Of a DNA stretch of 64,000 nt, positions 44,205-54,879 are shown one piece after another. Below the pieces are notes generated by a model that was not told the origin of the DNA, ran no database searches, and saw only the letters and a program-made list of their open reading frames with translations. The stretch is taken from NCBI RefSeq assembly GCF_013372265.1, contig NZ_CP054051.1:1562587-1626586 (forward strand), in the 5' to 3' direction. The DNA comes from Aliarcobacter cibarius. Its GTDB lineage: Bacteria > Campylobacterota > Campylobacteria > Campylobacterales > Arcobacteraceae. Within the stretch, counting starts at the first letter, position 1; the number at the start of each line of letters is the position of its first letter. The position numbers and the translations under genes are program-made.

Positions 44205-44423
44205 CTATTTGTATCTGTGAGTAATTCTACCCTTATCTAGAGAATAAGGTGTAATTTCTACTTTTACAGTATCGTTTGGTAAAATTTTTATGTAGTGCAT
44301 TCTCATTTTTCCTGAGATATGACATAAAACTACATGTCCATTATCCAATTGAACTCTAAACATTGCATTAGGTAAAGCTTCAACAACTTTTCCATCAACA
44401 ACAATTACATCATCTTTTGCCAC
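44205..44423 (-). CDS. infA: Translation initiation factor IF-1
   Basis: A 72-residue OB-fold protein identical in layout to bacterial IF-1, with the conserved [22 protein letters not shown]-type core. It binds the ribosomal A site during initiation. It is last in the ribosomal cluster after map; the alpha-operon genes (rpmJ, rpsM, rpsK, rpsD, rpoA, rplQ) do not follow. Confidence 0.97.
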   Translation of the reverse strand: MAKDDVIVVDGKVVEALPNAMFRVQLDNGHVVLCHISGKMRMHYIKILPNDTVKVEITPYSLDKGRITHRYK

Positions 44424-44432
44424 ATTTGTTCC

Positions 44433-45197
44433 TTAATTTTCCGTTTTACTTAAAATAACTGCTCGTCCATCAACTACAGCAACTGTATGCTCATAATGAC
44501 TCCCTCTTAAACCATCAGCTGAAACAACATCCCAACCATTTTTAAGAATAACAGGGTTTCTATCTTTTTGACAAATCATTGGTTCTATACAAAAAACCAT
44601 TCCATTTTTTATTTTTGGTCCAGATTTTATATTTCCATGTTCCAAGTAATTTGGAATTTCAGGATCTTCATGTGGTTTTCTTCCAATACCATGTCCACAA
44701 AATCTAACTAGTGGCTCATATCCTCTAGCAACAATAAAATCCTCAATAGCTTTTGATAACTCTTTAAATCTCATACCTTCTTCAATTATATCAATAGCAT
44801 AATATAATGAATCTTTAGAACAAGCAATTAAATCTTCATCTTTTTTAGAGATTTTTCCAATAGGCATAGTAATAGCACTATCACCATACCAGCCATCAAC
44901 TTCAGTTCCAATATCTAGTCCTAAGATATCACCTTCTTTTAAAACAACATCACTTGGAATTCCATGAATGATTACTTCATTTAAAGATGTACAAATAGCA
45001 TTTGGAAAACCATATAATCCTTTAAAAGATGGTCTTGCACCAAGGTTTCTAATAAATTTTTCACCCATTGCATCAACTTCTTTCAAAGTCATTCCTGCTT
45101 TTACATTTTCTTCTAGATATTTAAGTGTTTTTGCAACAACTACATTAGCAACTTTAAGTTTTTCAATCTCTTGCGGTTTTCTAAGAGCGATAGACAT
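44433..45197 (-). CDS. map: Type I methionine aminopeptidase
   Basis: A 254-residue cytosolic dinuclear metallopeptidase that removes the initiator Met. Ligand segments visible: DIGTEVDGWYGDSA (two Asp), GHGIGRKPHEDP (His), FCIEPM (Glu), and EHTVAVVD (Glu). The ATG at 45197, one base after the secY stop, gives the normal family N-terminus; an in-frame GTG at 45215 would start inside secY and add six residues without support. Confidence 0.95.
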   Translation of the reverse strand: MSIALRKPQEIEKLKVANVVVAKTLKYLEENVKAGMTLKEVDAMGEKFIRNLGARPSFKGLYGFPNAICTSLNEVIIHGIPSDVVLKEGDILGLDIGTEVDGWYGDSAITMPIGKISKKDEDLIACSKDSLYYAIDIIEEGMRFKELSKAIEDFIVARGYEPLVRFCGHGIGRKPHEDPEIPNYLEHGNIKSGPKIKNGMVFCIEPMICQKDRNPVILKNGWDVVSADGLRGSHYEHTVAVVDGRAVILSKTEN

Positions 45198-45198
45198 T

Positions 45199-46461
45199 TT
45201 ATAGTCCAACCGCACTTAGAGTTTGATATTTATTCATATATTGTTGAGCTTCAATTTTTCTCATTGTATCAATAGCAACTTGAACAACAATTAAAACAGA
45301 TACTCCTCCAAAATAGAAAGGTACACCCATAGCTTTAACTATTAACCATGGAAGTGTAGAAATTAATCCCATATAAATAGCACCCCAGAAAGTTAATCTC
45401 CCAGCAACACCATTTAAAAACTCAGCAGTACTAGCCCCTGGTCTCACACCTGGGATAAATCCACCTTGTTTTTTTAGATTTTCACTAATATCTTTAGCAT
45501 TAAATGTAATAGATGCATAAAAGAATGCAAAGAAAACTACAAATAAAAACATAAAAATATTAAATGTATATGAACTAGGATTCATATAATCTGCAATTAC
45601 CATTAAATATTTATTTTGACTACCTTGTAAGATTGTCGAAGGAAACATTAAAATAGCACTCGCAAAAATTGCAGGAATTACTCCACTTAAATTAACTTTA
45701 ATAGGAATATAATTCATAACTCTCTTACTTTGGTTCTGCATAATTACTTTTCTTGAGTAAGAAACAGGAACTCTTCTTTCACCTAATTCAACATAAATAA
45801 TAGCTCCAACAGTAGCTAAAATAACTAGTAAAATACCAATTACAGTTAAGAAATGCATTTGCCCATTATTTACTAAATCAATAGTCCCACCAATAGCACT
45901 TGGAATTGCTGAAACAATACCTGCAAAGATAATTAAAGAAATACCATTTCCAATACCTCTTTGAGTAATTTGCTCACCTATCCACATTAAAAGCATTGTT
46001 CCAGTAAGCATTGAAATAGCTGAAACTGCTATAAATGTATTCATATCAATAGAAATAGCACTTTGTCCATTTTGACCTGTTAAAGAATTTAATCCAATTG
46101 AAACACCTACAGATTGAATAAGAGTAATTACAATTGTTGAGTATCTGATAATTTGCATATATTTTTGCATACCATCTCTCTCTTTTTTCATTTTACCAAG
46201 TGTTGGGAAAGTAGCTGCTAGTAGTTCCATGATGATAGAAGCAGTAATGTAAGGCATAATTCCTAGTGAAATAATACTTAGTCTTTCAACAGCATTTCCA
46301 CTAAACATATTTACAAGACCTAATGCATTGTTTGCATTTGAATCAAAAAATTCCTTAACTACATTTATATTAACTCCAGGTACTGGCACGTATGCCAGTA
46401 ACCTGTAAAGAAGAATAAAACCTAATGTAATAAGAATCTTATTTACTAGATCTTTACTCAT
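45199..46461 (-). CDS. secY: Preprotein translocase subunit SecY
   Basis: A 420-residue polytopic membrane protein with ten predicted hydrophobic segments; the core of the SecYEG channel. The N-terminal RLLAYVPVPGVN, the TM2 plug region and the cytosolic loop RGIGNGISLIIFAGI are typical. It follows rplO as in nearly all bacteria. Confidence 0.97.
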   Translation of the reverse strand: MSKDLVNKILITLGFILLYRLLAYVPVPGVNINVVKEFFDSNANNALGLVNMFSGNAVERLSIISLGIMPYITASIIMELLAATFPTLGKMKKERDGMQKYMQIIRYSTIVITLIQSVGVSIGLNSLTGQNGQSAISIDMNTFIAVSAISMLTGTMLLMWIGEQITQRGIGNGISLIIFAGIVSAIPSAIGGTIDLVNNGQMHFLTVIGILLVILATVGAIIYVELGERRVPVSYSRKVIMQNQSKRVMNYIPIKVNLSGVIPAIFASAILMFPSTILQGSQNKYLMVIADYMNPSSYTFNIFMFLFVVFFAFFYASITFNAKDISENLKKQGGFIPGVRPGASTAEFLNGVAGRLTFWGAIYMGLISTLPWLIVKAMGVPFYFGGVSVLIVVQVAIDTMRKIEAQQYMNKYQTLSAVGL

Positions 46462-46463
46462 AA

Positions 46464-46862
46464 TTAATTTCCAGTAGTTGTAACGTTTTCGTCTTTAATC
46501 TTAGCACTTAAATTTTTAGCTGTTGCACCAATAAGTTTTACTTTTACAACAGATTTTGATAATTTGTATACAGATTTGATTGTTTCAACTGTAATTTCTG
46601 GTAATTCTGCGATAGCAGTAACTTTTTCAACGTTAATTGAATATGGTTTAACTACTCTAGAAACAAATCCAACTTTAGGAAGTCTTCTTGCAAGTGGTTG
46701 TTGCCCACCTTCGAATCCTCTTTTTACATTGTATCCAGATCTAGCTTTTTGACCTTTATTACCTTTTCCAGCAGTTTTACCGTTACCGCTTCCTTGACCT
46801 CTACCTTTTCTTTTAGCAGCTTTTGTGCTACCACAAGCTGGTTGTAAATTTTCTAATATCAT
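46464..46862 (-). CDS. rplO: Large ribosomal subunit protein L15
   Basis: A 132-residue protein with the Gly/Lys-rich N-terminal extension ([18 protein letters not shown]) that reaches into 23S rRNA. It directly follows rpsE; no rpmD (L30) lies between them, as is usual for Campylobacterota. Confidence 0.97.
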   Translation of the reverse strand: MILENLQPACGSTKAAKRKGRGQGSGNGKTAGKGNKGQKARSGYNVKRGFEGGQQPLARRLPKVGFVSRVVKPYSINVEKVTAIAELPEITVETIKSVYKLSKSVVKVKLIGATAKNLSAKIKDENVTTTGN

Positions 46863-46866
46863 CTAA

Positions 46867-47310
46867 TTATCCTTTTATTCTTGCAAGAGCTTCAACTGTA
46901 GCTTGTACAAGGTTATTTGGATTGTTTGAACCTAAAGATTTTGCAATAATATCTTTAACTCCAGAAAGCTCAAGAACAGGTCTTGCAGCTCCTCCAGCAA
47001 TTAGTCCAGTTCCTTCTGAAGCTGGTTTTAATAAAATTTTACTTGCATTATATTTGTGTTCAATATCATGTGCTATAGTAGTACCTTTAATAGAAATAGT
47101 AACTAAGCTTTTGAATGCATCATCTAACGCTTTTTTAATTGCATCAGGAACCTCTTTAGCTTTACCAGTTCCAAATCCTACTGTTCCGTTTTTATCTCCA
47201 ACAACAACTAAAGCTGTAAATCTGAATCTTCTTCCACCTTTTACAACTTTTGTTACTCTTCCGATTTTAACGATTGCTTCTTGAAAATCTTCTCTATTTA
47301 CTGCCATCAT
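46867..47310 (-). CDS. rpsE: Small ribosomal subunit protein S5
   Basis: A 147-residue S5 with the double-stranded-RNA-binding N-domain ([24 protein letters not shown]) and C-terminal fold ending with the LAR helix. It lies at the mRNA entry/decoding side of the 30S subunit. It is shorter at the N-terminus than the E. coli protein. Confidence 0.97.
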   Translation of the reverse strand: MMAVNREDFQEAIVKIGRVTKVVKGGRRFRFTALVVVGDKNGTVGFGTGKAKEVPDAIKKALDDAFKSLVTISIKGTTIAHDIEHKYNASKILLKPASEGTGLIAGGAARPVLELSGVKDIIAKSLGSNNPNNLVQATVEALARIKG

Positions 47311-47316
47311 TAATCC

Positions 47317-47676
47317 TTATAATTTAATACCATTTTCTCTTAATGCGTCAGCAAATGCTGCAACAACACCATGATAAAGATACCCGTTTCTATCATAAAC
47401 AACAGACTCAATTCCAGCTGCTTTTAATTTAGAAGCAAACTCAGCTGCAACTTTTGCAGCGTTCTCTTTATTACCACTTAAACCCATAGCTTGAGAGCTA
47501 ACAGCTGCTAAAGTTCTACCTTCAACATCGTTGATAGCTTGTGCACTAATGTATTTGTTTGATTTAAAAATAGATACTCTTGGTTTTTCGTTTGTACCAA
47601 AAATATTAGCTCTAACTCTTTTTTTTCTTTTTATTCTTAAAGCAACTTTTTTTGCTAAATCTTTTTCTCTACTCAT
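47317..47676 (-). CDS. rplR: Large ribosomal subunit protein L18
   Basis: A 119-residue 5S rRNA-binding protein. The basic N-terminus ([14 protein letters not shown]) and the C-terminal [10 protein letters not shown]-like segment, here [21 protein letters not shown], are diagnostic. Confidence 0.97.
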   Translation of the reverse strand: MSREKDLAKKVALRIKRKKRVRANIFGTNEKPRVSIFKSNKYISAQAINDVEGRTLAAVSSQAMGLSGNKENAAKVAAEFASKLKAAGIESVVYDRNGYLYHGVVAAFADALRENGIKL

Positions 47677-47685
47677 AGTTACACC

Positions 47686-48222
47686 TTACTTCTTAGCAGT
47701 TTTTCCGGCTTTTCTAATGATTTTCTCATCAGTATATTTAACACCTTTACCTTTATATGGTTCTGGTTTTCTAAAGCCTCTAATAATTGCCGCAGCTTGC
47801 CCAACTTGTTGTTTATCTGCACCTTTAACAGTTATGATATTTTTCTCAACTGAAATTTCTAAACCTTTTTGAATTTCAAAGTTAATTGGATGAGAGTAAC
47901 CTAAAATTAACTCTAAAACATCACCTTTTACAGCTGCTTTATATCCAACTCCATTGATTTCTAACGTTTTTGTGAAACCTTCATGTAAACCATTAATTGC
48001 ATTTGCAGTTAACGCTCTATAAGTTCCCCAAAATGCAGCTGATTCTTTTGTTTCACCAATTTTAGTTAAAACAACTTGACCATTTGCAATTTCAACACCA
48101 ACTCTTCCATGAGTTTCAACATTAGAAACATTGTTTCCTTTTTTTACACTAATAAGAGTTCCATTTACTGTTACTTCAATTCCTGCAGGAATTGTGATAG
48201 GTTTTTTACCAATTCTTGACAT
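47686..48222 (-). CDS. rplF: Large ribosomal subunit protein L6
   Basis: A 178-residue two-domain protein near the GTPase-associated region of the 50S subunit. It starts [14 protein letters not shown] and has the conserved [13 protein letters not shown] and [13 protein letters not shown] segments, the latter diagnostic for L6. Confidence 0.97.
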   Translation of the reverse strand: MSRIGKKPITIPAGIEVTVNGTLISVKKGNNVSNVETHGRVGVEIANGQVVLTKIGETKESAAFWGTYRALTANAINGLHEGFTKTLEINGVGYKAAVKGDVLELILGYSHPINFEIQKGLEISVEKNIITVKGADKQQVGQAAAIIRGFRKPEPYKGKGVKYTDEKIIRKAGKTAKK

Positions 48223-48231
48223 TACACTCTC

Positions 48232-48630
48232 CTACCATACAGTACAAAGTACTTCTCCACCAACATTAGCAGCAAATGCTTCATCATTTGCAATAATACC
48301 TTTGTTAGTTGAAAGAATAATAGTACCGTACCCATTTTTAAAGTTTTTAATTTCAGAAGCTGGTTTATAAACTCTTCTTCCTGGTTTAGAAACTCTTACA
48401 ATTTCGTTAATTGCTGATTTTTCTTTATCATCATATTTTAATTCAACTTGAATTGTTTTTTTATTGTTTTGTCCATCTATAACTTTGAATCCAGCAATAT
48501 ACTCTTTTTGTAGTAAAACATTTAAAACACCTACTACAGTATTTGAGTGTAATAATGTTGCAACTTCTAATCTTCTCATTGCAGCATTTCTAATTCTAGT
48601 TAAAGCATCTGCGATTAAATCATTCATCAT
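48232..48630 (-). CDS. rpsH: Small ribosomal subunit protein S8
   Basis: A 132-residue primary 16S rRNA-binding protein. The start [13 protein letters not shown] and the end [25 protein letters not shown] match S8. In other bacteria S8 represses the spc operon by binding L5 mRNA; no such site was looked for beyond the eye. Confidence 0.97.
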   Translation of the reverse strand: MMNDLIADALTRIRNAAMRRLEVATLLHSNTVVGVLNVLLQKEYIAGFKVIDGQNNKKTIQVELKYDDKEKSAINEIVRVSKPGRRVYKPASEIKNFKNGYGTIILSTNKGIIANDEAFAANVGGEVLCTVW

Positions 48631-48642
48631 AGCTTTTTTCTC

Positions 48643-48828
48643 CTACCAACTAGCTTTTCTAACACCAGGTAATAAACCTTCGTTAGCCATTTTTCTTAAA
48701 CAAACTCTACATAGACCAAAATCTTTATATACAGAATGAGGTCTTCCACAAACAGAACATCTCGTGTATGCTCTTACAGCAAACTTAGGTGTTCTTTGTT
48801 GTTTAGCGATCATAGATTTCTTTGCCAT
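48643..48828 (-). CDS. rpsN: Small ribosomal subunit protein S14, zinc-binding type
   Basis: A 61-residue zinc form of S14 with CxxC pairs at Cys24/27 and Cys40/43 and the [19 protein letters not shown] tail. The C+ form, rather than the long C- form, makes it sensitive to zinc supply. Confidence 0.97.
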   Translation of the reverse strand: MAKKSMIAKQQRTPKFAVRAYTRCSVCGRPHSVYKDFGLCRVCLRKMANEGLLPGVRKASW

Positions 48829-49376
48829 TACGCTCTTCCTTTTGTAAATGGAATTCCAATTAATTCTAACAATCTATAAGACTCTGCATCACTTGTTGCA
48901 GTAGTTGCGATTGAGATATTCATTCCGTGTGTTTTAATGATGTTATCATAAACTACTTCTGGGAACATTAATTGTTCATCAAGACCAAAGTTAAAGTTTC
49001 CTCTACCATCAAATCCATTTCTATTTAAACCTCTAAAGTCTTTAACTCTTGGTAAAGCAATATTACATAATTTGTCTAAGAAATGAAACATATTTTCACC
49101 TCTTAATGTTACTTTAATACCAACAGGCATTCCTTCTCTTACTTTAAATCCAGCTACAGATTTTTTAGCAATAACTTTAACTGCTCTTTGACCAGCAATT
49201 AATGAGATTGTATCTTGCATATTTTGGATTAATTTAGCGTCTTTCATTGCTTCACCAGCACCAACAGAAATAACAACTTTATCAATTTTAGCTGTTAAAG
49301 TTTTGTTTTTTGGAAACTCTGCTTCAAGTACAGGTCTAATTTCAGCTTTATATTTTTCTAATAATCTTGATGCCAT
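48828..49376 (-). CDS. rplE: Large ribosomal subunit protein L5
   Basis: A 182-residue 5S rRNA-binding protein of the central protuberance. Clear family segments are [32 protein letters not shown] and [10 protein letters not shown]. One-base overlap with rpsN. Confidence 0.97.
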   Translation of the reverse strand: MASRLLEKYKAEIRPVLEAEFPKNKTLTAKIDKVVISVGAGEAMKDAKLIQNMQDTISLIAGQRAVKVIAKKSVAGFKVREGMPVGIKVTLRGENMFHFLDKLCNIALPRVKDFRGLNRNGFDGRGNFNFGLDEQLMFPEVVYDNIIKTHGMNISIATTATSDAESYRLLELIGIPFTKGRA

Positions 49377-49379
49377 TTC

Positions 49380-49616
49380 TTACCCTTCTACTTTTGCCAC
49401 ATTTGATATATCAATTGGCATCTCTTTATTTATAAATCCACCATCTGGATTTTTTTCTTGATCAGGCTTAACAGTTTTTTTAGCAACTTTACAATCTTTA
49501 ACGATTACTTTGTTTTCTTTTGGTAATACTCTTAAAACTTCTCCAGTTTTACCTTTATCATCACCAGCGATGATTTTTACTGTATCACCTTTTTTAATTT
49601 TTAATTTAATAGCCAT
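49380..49616 (-). CDS. rplX: Large ribosomal subunit protein L24
   Basis: A 78-residue assembly-initiator protein with a KOW motif ([20 protein letters not shown]). It is shorter than the E. coli protein, as in related species. Its start overlaps the rplN stop. Confidence 0.96.
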   Translation of the reverse strand: MAIKLKIKKGDTVKIIAGDDKGKTGEVLRVLPKENKVIVKDCKVAKKTVKPDQEKNPDGGFINKEMPIDISNVAKVEG

Positions 49617-49984
49617 TATAATACCTCCGGTGCAAGTGAAACGATTTTCATGAAACCTGAATATCTAACTTCTCTGGCAACTGGTCCAAAAATTCTTGTT
49701 CCAACAGGCTCTCTTTTAGCATCTAAAATAACAGCAGCGTTGTCATCAAATCTAATTAATGAACCATTTTCTCTTTGAACTTCTTTATGAGTTCTTACAA
49801 TTACTGCTTTAACAACTTGACCTTTTTTAATTTTTCCAGTTGGAAGAGCTTTTTTAACAGAAGCAACAATAACATCACCAACAGTTGCATATCTTCTTTT
49901 AGAACCACCTAAAACTTTGATACACATAATCTCTTTAGCACCTGTATTATCTGCTACATTTAATCTTGTAAAACTTTGAATCAT
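49616..49984 (-). CDS. rplN: Large ribosomal subunit protein L14
   Basis: A 122-residue protein at the subunit interface. It starts [18 protein letters not shown] and ends with the conserved ARE-x-R-x3[12 protein letters not shown] pattern. Confidence 0.97.
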   Translation of the reverse strand: MIQSFTRLNVADNTGAKEIMCIKVLGGSKRRYATVGDVIVASVKKALPTGKIKKGQVVKAVIVRTHKEVQRENGSLIRFDDNAAVILDAKREPVGTRIFGPVAREVRYSGFMKIVSLAPEVL

Positions 49985-50235
49985 TATTTAACTCCTGTAG
50001 CTACTATTGTCTTTAATCTAAAAGATTTAGTTTTTGACAATGGTCTACACTCAATAGCGATTACACTATCACCAACATTTAACTCATTTTTTTCATCATG
50101 AACTAAATATTTTTTAAATCTCTTAACAGTTTTGTGATACTTTGGGTGTAAAACTGATCTAGTAACTAAAACAGAAGCTGTTTTATCACCCGATCTTTTT
50201 ACTACTACACCTTGAATCTCTCTTTTATGTGTCAT
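49984..50235 (-). CDS. rpsQ: Small ribosomal subunit protein S17
   Basis: An 83-residue OB-fold 16S rRNA-binding protein, with the conserved [19 protein letters not shown] and [18 protein letters not shown] segments. Confidence 0.97.
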   Translation of the reverse strand: MTHKREIQGVVVKRSGDKTASVLVTRSVLHPKYHKTVKRFKKYLVHDEKNELNVGDSVIAIECRPLSKTKSFRLKTIVATGVK

Positions 50236-50244
50236 ACTAGATCC

Positions 50245-50436
50245 TTAGTTAGCTTTTGAAGCTGTAATAGCTGTCTGAATTCTAGCAATATCTTTTTTTG
50301 CTGCTCTTAGTTCAGAAGTATTAGTCAACTGCATAGTTTTTAGCTTAGCTTTTAATTCAAAAAGAAGCACCTTTTTCTCTTTTAATAGTACTTGTAATTC
50401 ATTCAAGTTTTTATCTTTTAAATCAGTATAGTTCAT
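50245..50436 (-). CDS. rpmC: Large ribosomal subunit protein L29
   Basis: A 63-residue two-helix protein at the nascent-chain exit. It starts [15 protein letters not shown] and has the [17 protein letters not shown] helix. Its start overlaps the end of rplP by 14 bases. Confidence 0.95.
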   Translation of the reverse strand: MNYTDLKDKNLNELQVLLKEKKVLLFELKAKLKTMQLTNTSELRAAKKDIARIQTAITASKAN

Positions 50437-50848
50437 TTTCGCTATCTCTTGTTACAATTTTTGTTTTAAAAGGTAATTTGTGCATAGCCAAAGCTAAAGC
50501 TTCTCTTGCTAATTCTTCACCAACACCTGCCATTTCAAAACAAATTCTTCCTGGCTTAATGTTCATTACCCATTTATCAACTGAACCTTTACCTTTACCC
50601 ATTCTTGTTTCTAATGGTTTTGCAGTAAGTGGTTTGTCAGGGAATACCATAATCCAAACTTTAGCTTGTCTTTTAACTTTTCTAGTCATTGCAATTCTAG
50701 ATGCTTCAATTTGTCTTGAATCAATTCTACCATGCTCTAGAGCTTTAATTCCGAAATCTCCGTAAGCTAAAGAGTTACCTCTATGAGCTTGACCTCTATT
50801 TCGGCCTTTCATCATTTTTCTAAATTTTGTTCTTTTAGGAATTAACAT
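50423..50848 (-). CDS. rplP: Large ribosomal subunit protein L16
   Basis: A 141-residue protein that helps position A-site tRNA. It starts [19 protein letters not shown] and has [18 protein letters not shown], both diagnostic. Confidence 0.97.
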   Translation of the reverse strand: MLIPKRTKFRKMMKGRNRGQAHRGNSLAYGDFGIKALEHGRIDSRQIEASRIAMTRKVKRQAKVWIMVFPDKPLTAKPLETRMGKGKGSVDKWVMNIKPGRICFEMAGVGEELAREALALAMHKLPFKTKIVTRDSENELY

Positions 50849-50850
50849 GA

Positions 50851-51555
50851 TTATTTACCTCTTTTCTTAGCAGGTCTTCTTTTTGGCTTACTAGCAGCTT
50901 CTTCAGTTTTTTCAGTTGGAATTCCTTTAGCTAAAACTTCACCTTTGAAAATCCATACTTTAATACCTATACAACCATAAGTTGTATGAGCTTCAGCAAA
51001 ACCATAATCAATTCTTGCTCTTAATGTATGTAATGGAACTCTACCTTCTAAATACCACTCAGTTCTAGCCATTTCAGCTCCACCAAGTCTTCCAGAAACA
51101 GATACTTTAATACCTTTTGCTCCACCTTTTAATGCATTTTGCATAACTCTTTTCATTGCTCTTCTAAATGCAACTCTTCTTTCTAATTGTTGAGCAACAT
51201 TTTCTGCAGATAATTGAGCAGATGTTTGAGGTTTTCTCTCTTCTTTAATATTAACAGCAATTTCTTTACCAACTAATTTAGATAAAGAATCTTTTAGTTT
51301 TTCAACATCTGCACCTTTTTTACCAATGATAATTCCAGGTCTAGCTGCTACAACTGTAACTCTAACTTTTTTAGCTGTTCTCTCGATAACTGTTTGAGCA
51401 ATTCCAGCATAATATAACTCTTTTTTAACAAACTTTCTAATTTTGTCATCTTCAGCTACATTTGCAGGCATTGTTTCAAATTTTGGGAACCATCTTGAAT
51501 CCCAGTTTCTATTGATACCTAATCTTAAACCTATTGGATTAACTTTTTGACCCAT
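50851..51555 (-). CDS. rpsC: Small ribosomal subunit protein S3
   Basis: A 234-residue protein with a KH domain ([15 protein letters not shown]) near the mRNA entry channel and the S3 C-terminal domain, ending in a basic tail. It starts [20 protein letters not shown], a classic S3 start. One-base overlap with rplV. Confidence 0.97.
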   Translation of the reverse strand: MGQKVNPIGLRLGINRNWDSRWFPKFETMPANVAEDDKIRKFVKKELYYAGIAQTVIERTAKKVRVTVVAARPGIIIGKKGADVEKLKDSLSKLVGKEIAVNIKEERKPQTSAQLSAENVAQQLERRVAFRRAMKRVMQNALKGGAKGIKVSVSGRLGGAEMARTEWYLEGRVPLHTLRARIDYGFAEAHTTYGCIGIKVWIFKGEVLAKGIPTEKTEEAASKPKRRPAKKRGK

Positions 51556-51887
51556 TATTTGTCTCCTTTTGTAGAAGCAGCTACTTCAATCATAATATGT
51601 GCAGTTGGTTTATGCTTTGGTGAAGCTGAACCTCTTGCTCTTGGAGTAAATCTTTTTAAAACCGGTCCTTTATCAACTCTAGCTGATGTAATAACCGCAT
51701 CAACAGGATCTAAACCAGAATTTGCAACAGCTGAAGCTATAACTTTTGAAATAATTCCAGCAGCTTTGTTTGGAGTAAATTGTAAAGATGCAATTGCATA
51801 CTCTGCATTCATTCCTTGAACTTCTCTAGCTATAAGTCTTGCTTTGATTGGAGAAACTCTAATAAATTTTAATATTGCTCTTGCCAT
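51555..51887 (-). CDS. rplV: Large ribosomal subunit protein L22
   Basis: A 110-residue protein whose beta-hairpin lines the peptide exit tunnel. Visible are [16 protein letters not shown] and the hairpin and end segments [12 protein letters not shown] and [10 protein letters not shown]. Confidence 0.97.
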   Translation of the reverse strand: MARAILKFIRVSPIKARLIAREVQGMNAEYAIASLQFTPNKAAGIISKVIASAVANSGLDPVDAVITSARVDKGPVLKRFTPRARGSASPKHKPTAHIMIEVAASTKGDK

Positions 51888-51889
51888 AA

Positions 51890-52165
51890 TTACGCCTTTC
51901 TTTGAACAGAACCTTTGTGGCCCTTGAATGTTCTAGTTGGTGCAAACTCACCTAATTTATATCCAACATGGTTCTCAGTAATTAATACAGGAACAAAGTT
52001 TCTTCCGTTATGTACATTGAATGTTAATCCAATCATATCTGGTAATACTGTAGATCTTCTTGACCAAGTTTTAATTGGTTTTTTATCTTTCGCAGCATTT
52101 GCACTTACTACTTTTTTTAATAAGTGTGCATCTATAAATGGACCTTTTTTTATTGATCTTGCCAT
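51890..52165 (-). CDS. rpsS: Small ribosomal subunit protein S19
   Basis: A 91-residue 30S head protein. It starts [17 protein letters not shown] and has [17 protein letters not shown] and [14 protein letters not shown]. Confidence 0.97.
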   Translation of the reverse strand: MARSIKKGPFIDAHLLKKVVSANAAKDKKPIKTWSRRSTVLPDMIGLTFNVHNGRNFVPVLITENHVGYKLGEFAPTRTFKGHKGSVQRKA

Positions 52166-52174
52166 CTTATACCC

Positions 52175-53002
52175 TTATTTCTTTCTTCTTGAAATGATTA
52201 GTTTATCACTAGCTTTTTTCTTTCTAGTTTTATAACCTTTAGTTGGCATACCCCATGGAGTAACAGGATGTCTTCCAGAGTTAGTTTTACCTTCCCCTCC
52301 ACCGTGTGGGTGATCAATAGGGTTCATAGCAGATCCTCTTGTTTGAGGTCTAATACCTAGGTGTCTACTTCTACCAGCTTTTCCAACTACCATATTTATA
52401 TAATCTTCATTACCAACTACACCAATTGTAGCCATACAAACACCAAGAATTTTTCTCATTTCACCTGATGGTAATCTTAAGATAACATATTTATCTTCTC
52501 TACCCATGATTTGAGCATAACCACCAGCACTTCTAGCAAATTGAGCACCTTTTCCTGGTTTTAATTCAATATTATGAACCATTGTTCCAACAGGAATGTT
52601 AGCTAATTGCATTGCATTACCTGGTAAAATATCAAGTCCAGAGATAGCAGATTGTACTTTATCACCAACTTTTAATCCAGAAGGTTGAATAATATATCTT
52701 TTTTCTCCATCAACATATGATACTAAAGAAATTCTACAGTTTCTATATGGATCGTACTCAACAGTTGTAATAGTACCTTCAATTCCAAATTTATCTCTTT
52801 TGAAATCGATAATTCTATATAATTTTTTAGCACCTGCTTCTTTGTGTCTTGAAGTAATTCTACCATTATTATTTCTACCAGCTGCAGCTTTTACTCTTAC
52901 AAGTAATGATCTAACTGTTGGTTTTGAAGTAATATCAGAACTATCAATAACTGACATAAATCTTCTAGCAGGAGTTATTGGTCTAAATTTTTTAATTGCC
53001 AT
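52175..53002 (-). CDS. rplB: Large ribosomal subunit protein L2
   Basis: A 275-residue core 23S rRNA protein near the peptidyl-transferase centre. It shows [19 protein letters not shown] and the conserved [15 protein letters not shown] segment containing the key His. Confidence 0.97.
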   Translation of the reverse strand: MAIKKFRPITPARRFMSVIDSSDITSKPTVRSLLVRVKAAAGRNNNGRITSRHKEAGAKKLYRIIDFKRDKFGIEGTITTVEYDPYRNCRISLVSYVDGEKRYIIQPSGLKVGDKVQSAISGLDILPGNAMQLANIPVGTMVHNIELKPGKGAQFARSAGGYAQIMGREDKYVILRLPSGEMRKILGVCMATIGVVGNEDYINMVVGKAGRSRHLGIRPQTRGSAMNPIDHPHGGGEGKTNSGRHPVTPWGMPTKGYKTRKKKASDKLIISRRKK

Positions 53003-53012
53003 TCTTTACTCC

Positions 53013-53294
53013 TTATGCTGAAAGGTTCGCAATTGCTGCGCCTTCTGGTAATGTTACATAGAATTTTTTGAAATCAACTCTTTTTCCAAGTTTTCCTCTA
53101 AATCTTTTAACTTTTCCGTCTTGTCTTAAAGAGTTAATTTTTGTTGGAGTTACTCCAAAATACTCTTTAAAAACCTCTTTTAAACCTGTTTTAGTCATTC
53201 TAGGACTAGTTTGAACAACGATTACACCGTTTTCTTGAAGCTCAATTGTCTTTTCTGTATATAAAATTGATTTAATATCTGTAATATCTGCCAT
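53013..53294 (-). CDS. rplW: Large ribosomal subunit protein L23
   Basis: A 93-residue protein at the tunnel exit, docking site for trigger factor and SRP. The [16 protein letters not shown] start and [18 protein letters not shown] loop support it. Confidence 0.95.
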   Translation of the reverse strand: MADITDIKSILYTEKTIELQENGVIVVQTSPRMTKTGLKEVFKEYFGVTPTKINSLRQDGKVKRFRGKLGKRVDFKKFYVTLPEGAAIANLSA

Positions 53295-53295
53295 C

Positions 53296-53907
53296 TTAAG
53301 CCTCTTTTGTTAATAAATCAAGTACTGATTTTTCAATTAGCACAGAGTGGTAAACTGCAATTAAATAAGCATTTACTTCTTGTTTTTCTACCACATAACA
53401 GTTTTTAATGTTTCTAAATGCTAAATAAGTTTTTTCATCAATTGTATCTACTACAACTAAAGTATCTCTCTTATTTAATTTATTTAAAACTGCAACCGCA
53501 TCTTTTGTTTTACCTGACTCTAATTTTAAAGAATCAACAACAAAAAGTGAACCATTGTTAGCTTGTGCATTTAAAGCATATTTAAGTGCTAAAGCTTTTT
53601 GTTTTTTATTTACTTTTTGCTCATAGTTTCTCTTAGTAGGACCGAAAACTACTCCCCCACCAACGAATAAAGGAGATCTTTTAGAACCCCATCTAGCAGC
53701 ACCTGAACCTTTTTGAGCTTTTGGTTTTTTACCACCACCACTTACTTGTGCTCTTGTTTTTGCAGCCGCAGTGTTTGCTCTTAAAGAAGATAAATATGAT
53801 TTAACATATAAATATAAGTTATGTTTATTTATCTCTTCATAACTTGCTGGTAAAACTATTTCACCATTATTTTCATAATTTGCATTTAATACTATTGCTT
53901 TACTCAT
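53296..53907 (-). CDS. rplD: Large ribosomal subunit protein L4
   Basis: A 203-residue protein with an extended tunnel loop ([22 protein letters not shown]). In E. coli it represses its own operon through the S10 leader; whether that holds here is unknown, but this operon does start with leader hairpins. Four-base overlap with rplC. Confidence 0.97.
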   Translation of the reverse strand: MSKAIVLNANYENNGEIVLPASYEEINKHNLYLYVKSYLSSLRANTAAAKTRAQVSGGGKKPKAQKGSGAARWGSKRSPLFVGGGVVFGPTKRNYEQKVNKKQKALALKYALNAQANNGSLFVVDSLKLESGKTKDAVAVLNKLNKRDTLVVVDTIDEKTYLAFRNIKNCYVVEKQEVNAYLIAVYHSVLIEKSVLDLLTKEA

Positions 53908-54479
53908 TTAGCAACCTTTACTTTTCCTAGTCTTCCATTAGCTCCAGATACTGAACCTTTTAGAACTAAAATTCCAGTTTCTGCATCAAATGATAGAACT
54001 TCATTTTTTACAGTTACATTCGTATTTCCGTATTGTCCTGGCATTTTTTTACCTGGTTGAACTCTTCCTGGGAACTCACAGTTACCAATTGAACCTGTTC
54101 TTTTACCCATTCTGTGTCCATGAGAACCTCTACCACCAGCAAAATTCCATCTTTTAACTACACCAGAGAAACCTCTACCTTTTGTTAAAAACGTTGTTTT
54201 TACAACTTTTGCTTCACCTAATCCTGAAACATCTAAGTCTCCAGCTTCACTATTTGCTACAGTAATTGTTGCAAATCTGTTAAACTCTTTTGATAGGTTA
54301 TATTTTTTTTGTTGACCTTCTATAGCTTTGTTAAATTTTTTACCATTGCTATAAGAAACTAATGCTACACCATCAGTAACTTGACATACCTTTGTATCAA
54401 GAACTTTTAAAAGTGTAACCGCTGTACTTGGAACAGATACTGTTCTACTCATACCGATTTTTTGAACTATGAATTCCAT
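53904..54479 (-). CDS. rplC: Large ribosomal subunit protein L3
   Basis: A 191-residue assembly-initiator protein reaching the peptidyl-transferase centre. The diagnostic [20 protein letters not shown] and [15 protein letters not shown] segments are present. Confidence 0.97.
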   Translation of the reverse strand: MEFIVQKIGMSRTVSVPSTAVTLLKVLDTKVCQVTDGVALVSYSNGKKFNKAIEGQQKKYNLSKEFNRFATITVANSEAGDLDVSGLGEAKVVKTTFLTKGRGFSGVVKRWNFAGGRGSHGHRMGKRTGSIGNCEFPGRVQPGKKMPGQYGNTNVTVKNEVLSFDAETGILVLKGSVSGANGRLGKVKVAK

Positions 54480-54498
54480 CTTGTATTACCCTTTCTTA

Positions 54499-54813
54499 TT
54501 ATTCTTGACCCATTGATCTTACTTCAACATCAACTTCAGGAGCAAGATCAAGTTTCATTAATGAATCAACTGTATCAGCAGTAGCTGCTATAATATCGAT
54601 AATTCTTGAATGAACTCTAATCTCAAATTGTTCTCTTGAATCTTTGTTTACGTGAGGACCTTTGATAACTGTATATCTTCTGATTTTAGTAGGAAGAGGA
54701 ATAGGACCTCTCAAATCAGCACCAGTTCTTTTTACAGCTTCAACAATTGAAGCAACACTTCTGTCTAAAACTCTGTGATCATAAGCTTTAAGCTTTAATC
54801 TGATTTTTTCCAT
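54499..54813 (-). CDS. rpsJ: Small ribosomal subunit protein S10
   Basis: A 104-residue 30S head protein that also acts in transcription antitermination as NusE in other bacteria. It starts [19 protein letters not shown]. First gene of the ribosomal supercluster, with a consensus promoter and a hairpin leader upstream. Confidence 0.97.
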   Translation of the reverse strand: MEKIRLKLKAYDHRVLDRSVASIVEAVKRTGADLRGPIPLPTKIRRYTVIKGPHVNKDSREQFEIRVHSRIIDIIAATADTVDSLMKLDLAPEVDVEVRSMGQE

Positions 54814-54835
54814 TTATTTTCCTTTAAAGAACTCG

Positions 54836-54873
54836 TTAGACCCCAATAAATTGGCTCTAACCACATTAAGTGG
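54836..54873 (-). ncRNA. Two-hairpin 5' leader of the rpsJ operon
   Basis: Read on the minus strand, CCAC-TTAAT-GTGG (54873-54861) is followed at once by a longer hairpin, TTAGAGCCAA with TTGGGGTCTAA (54860-54836). The predicted start of transcription, six to seven bases after the -10, falls right at the first hairpin. Such tandem stems at a ribosomal-operon 5' end could bind a ribosomal protein or stabilise the transcript. No match to the E. coli S10 leader is claimed. Confidence 0.5.
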
Positions 54874-54879
54874 ACGCGG

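Noticed and set aside
45198-45215. GTG start of map inside secY
   Set aside because: The ATG at 45197 gives the usual methionine aminopeptidase N-terminus.
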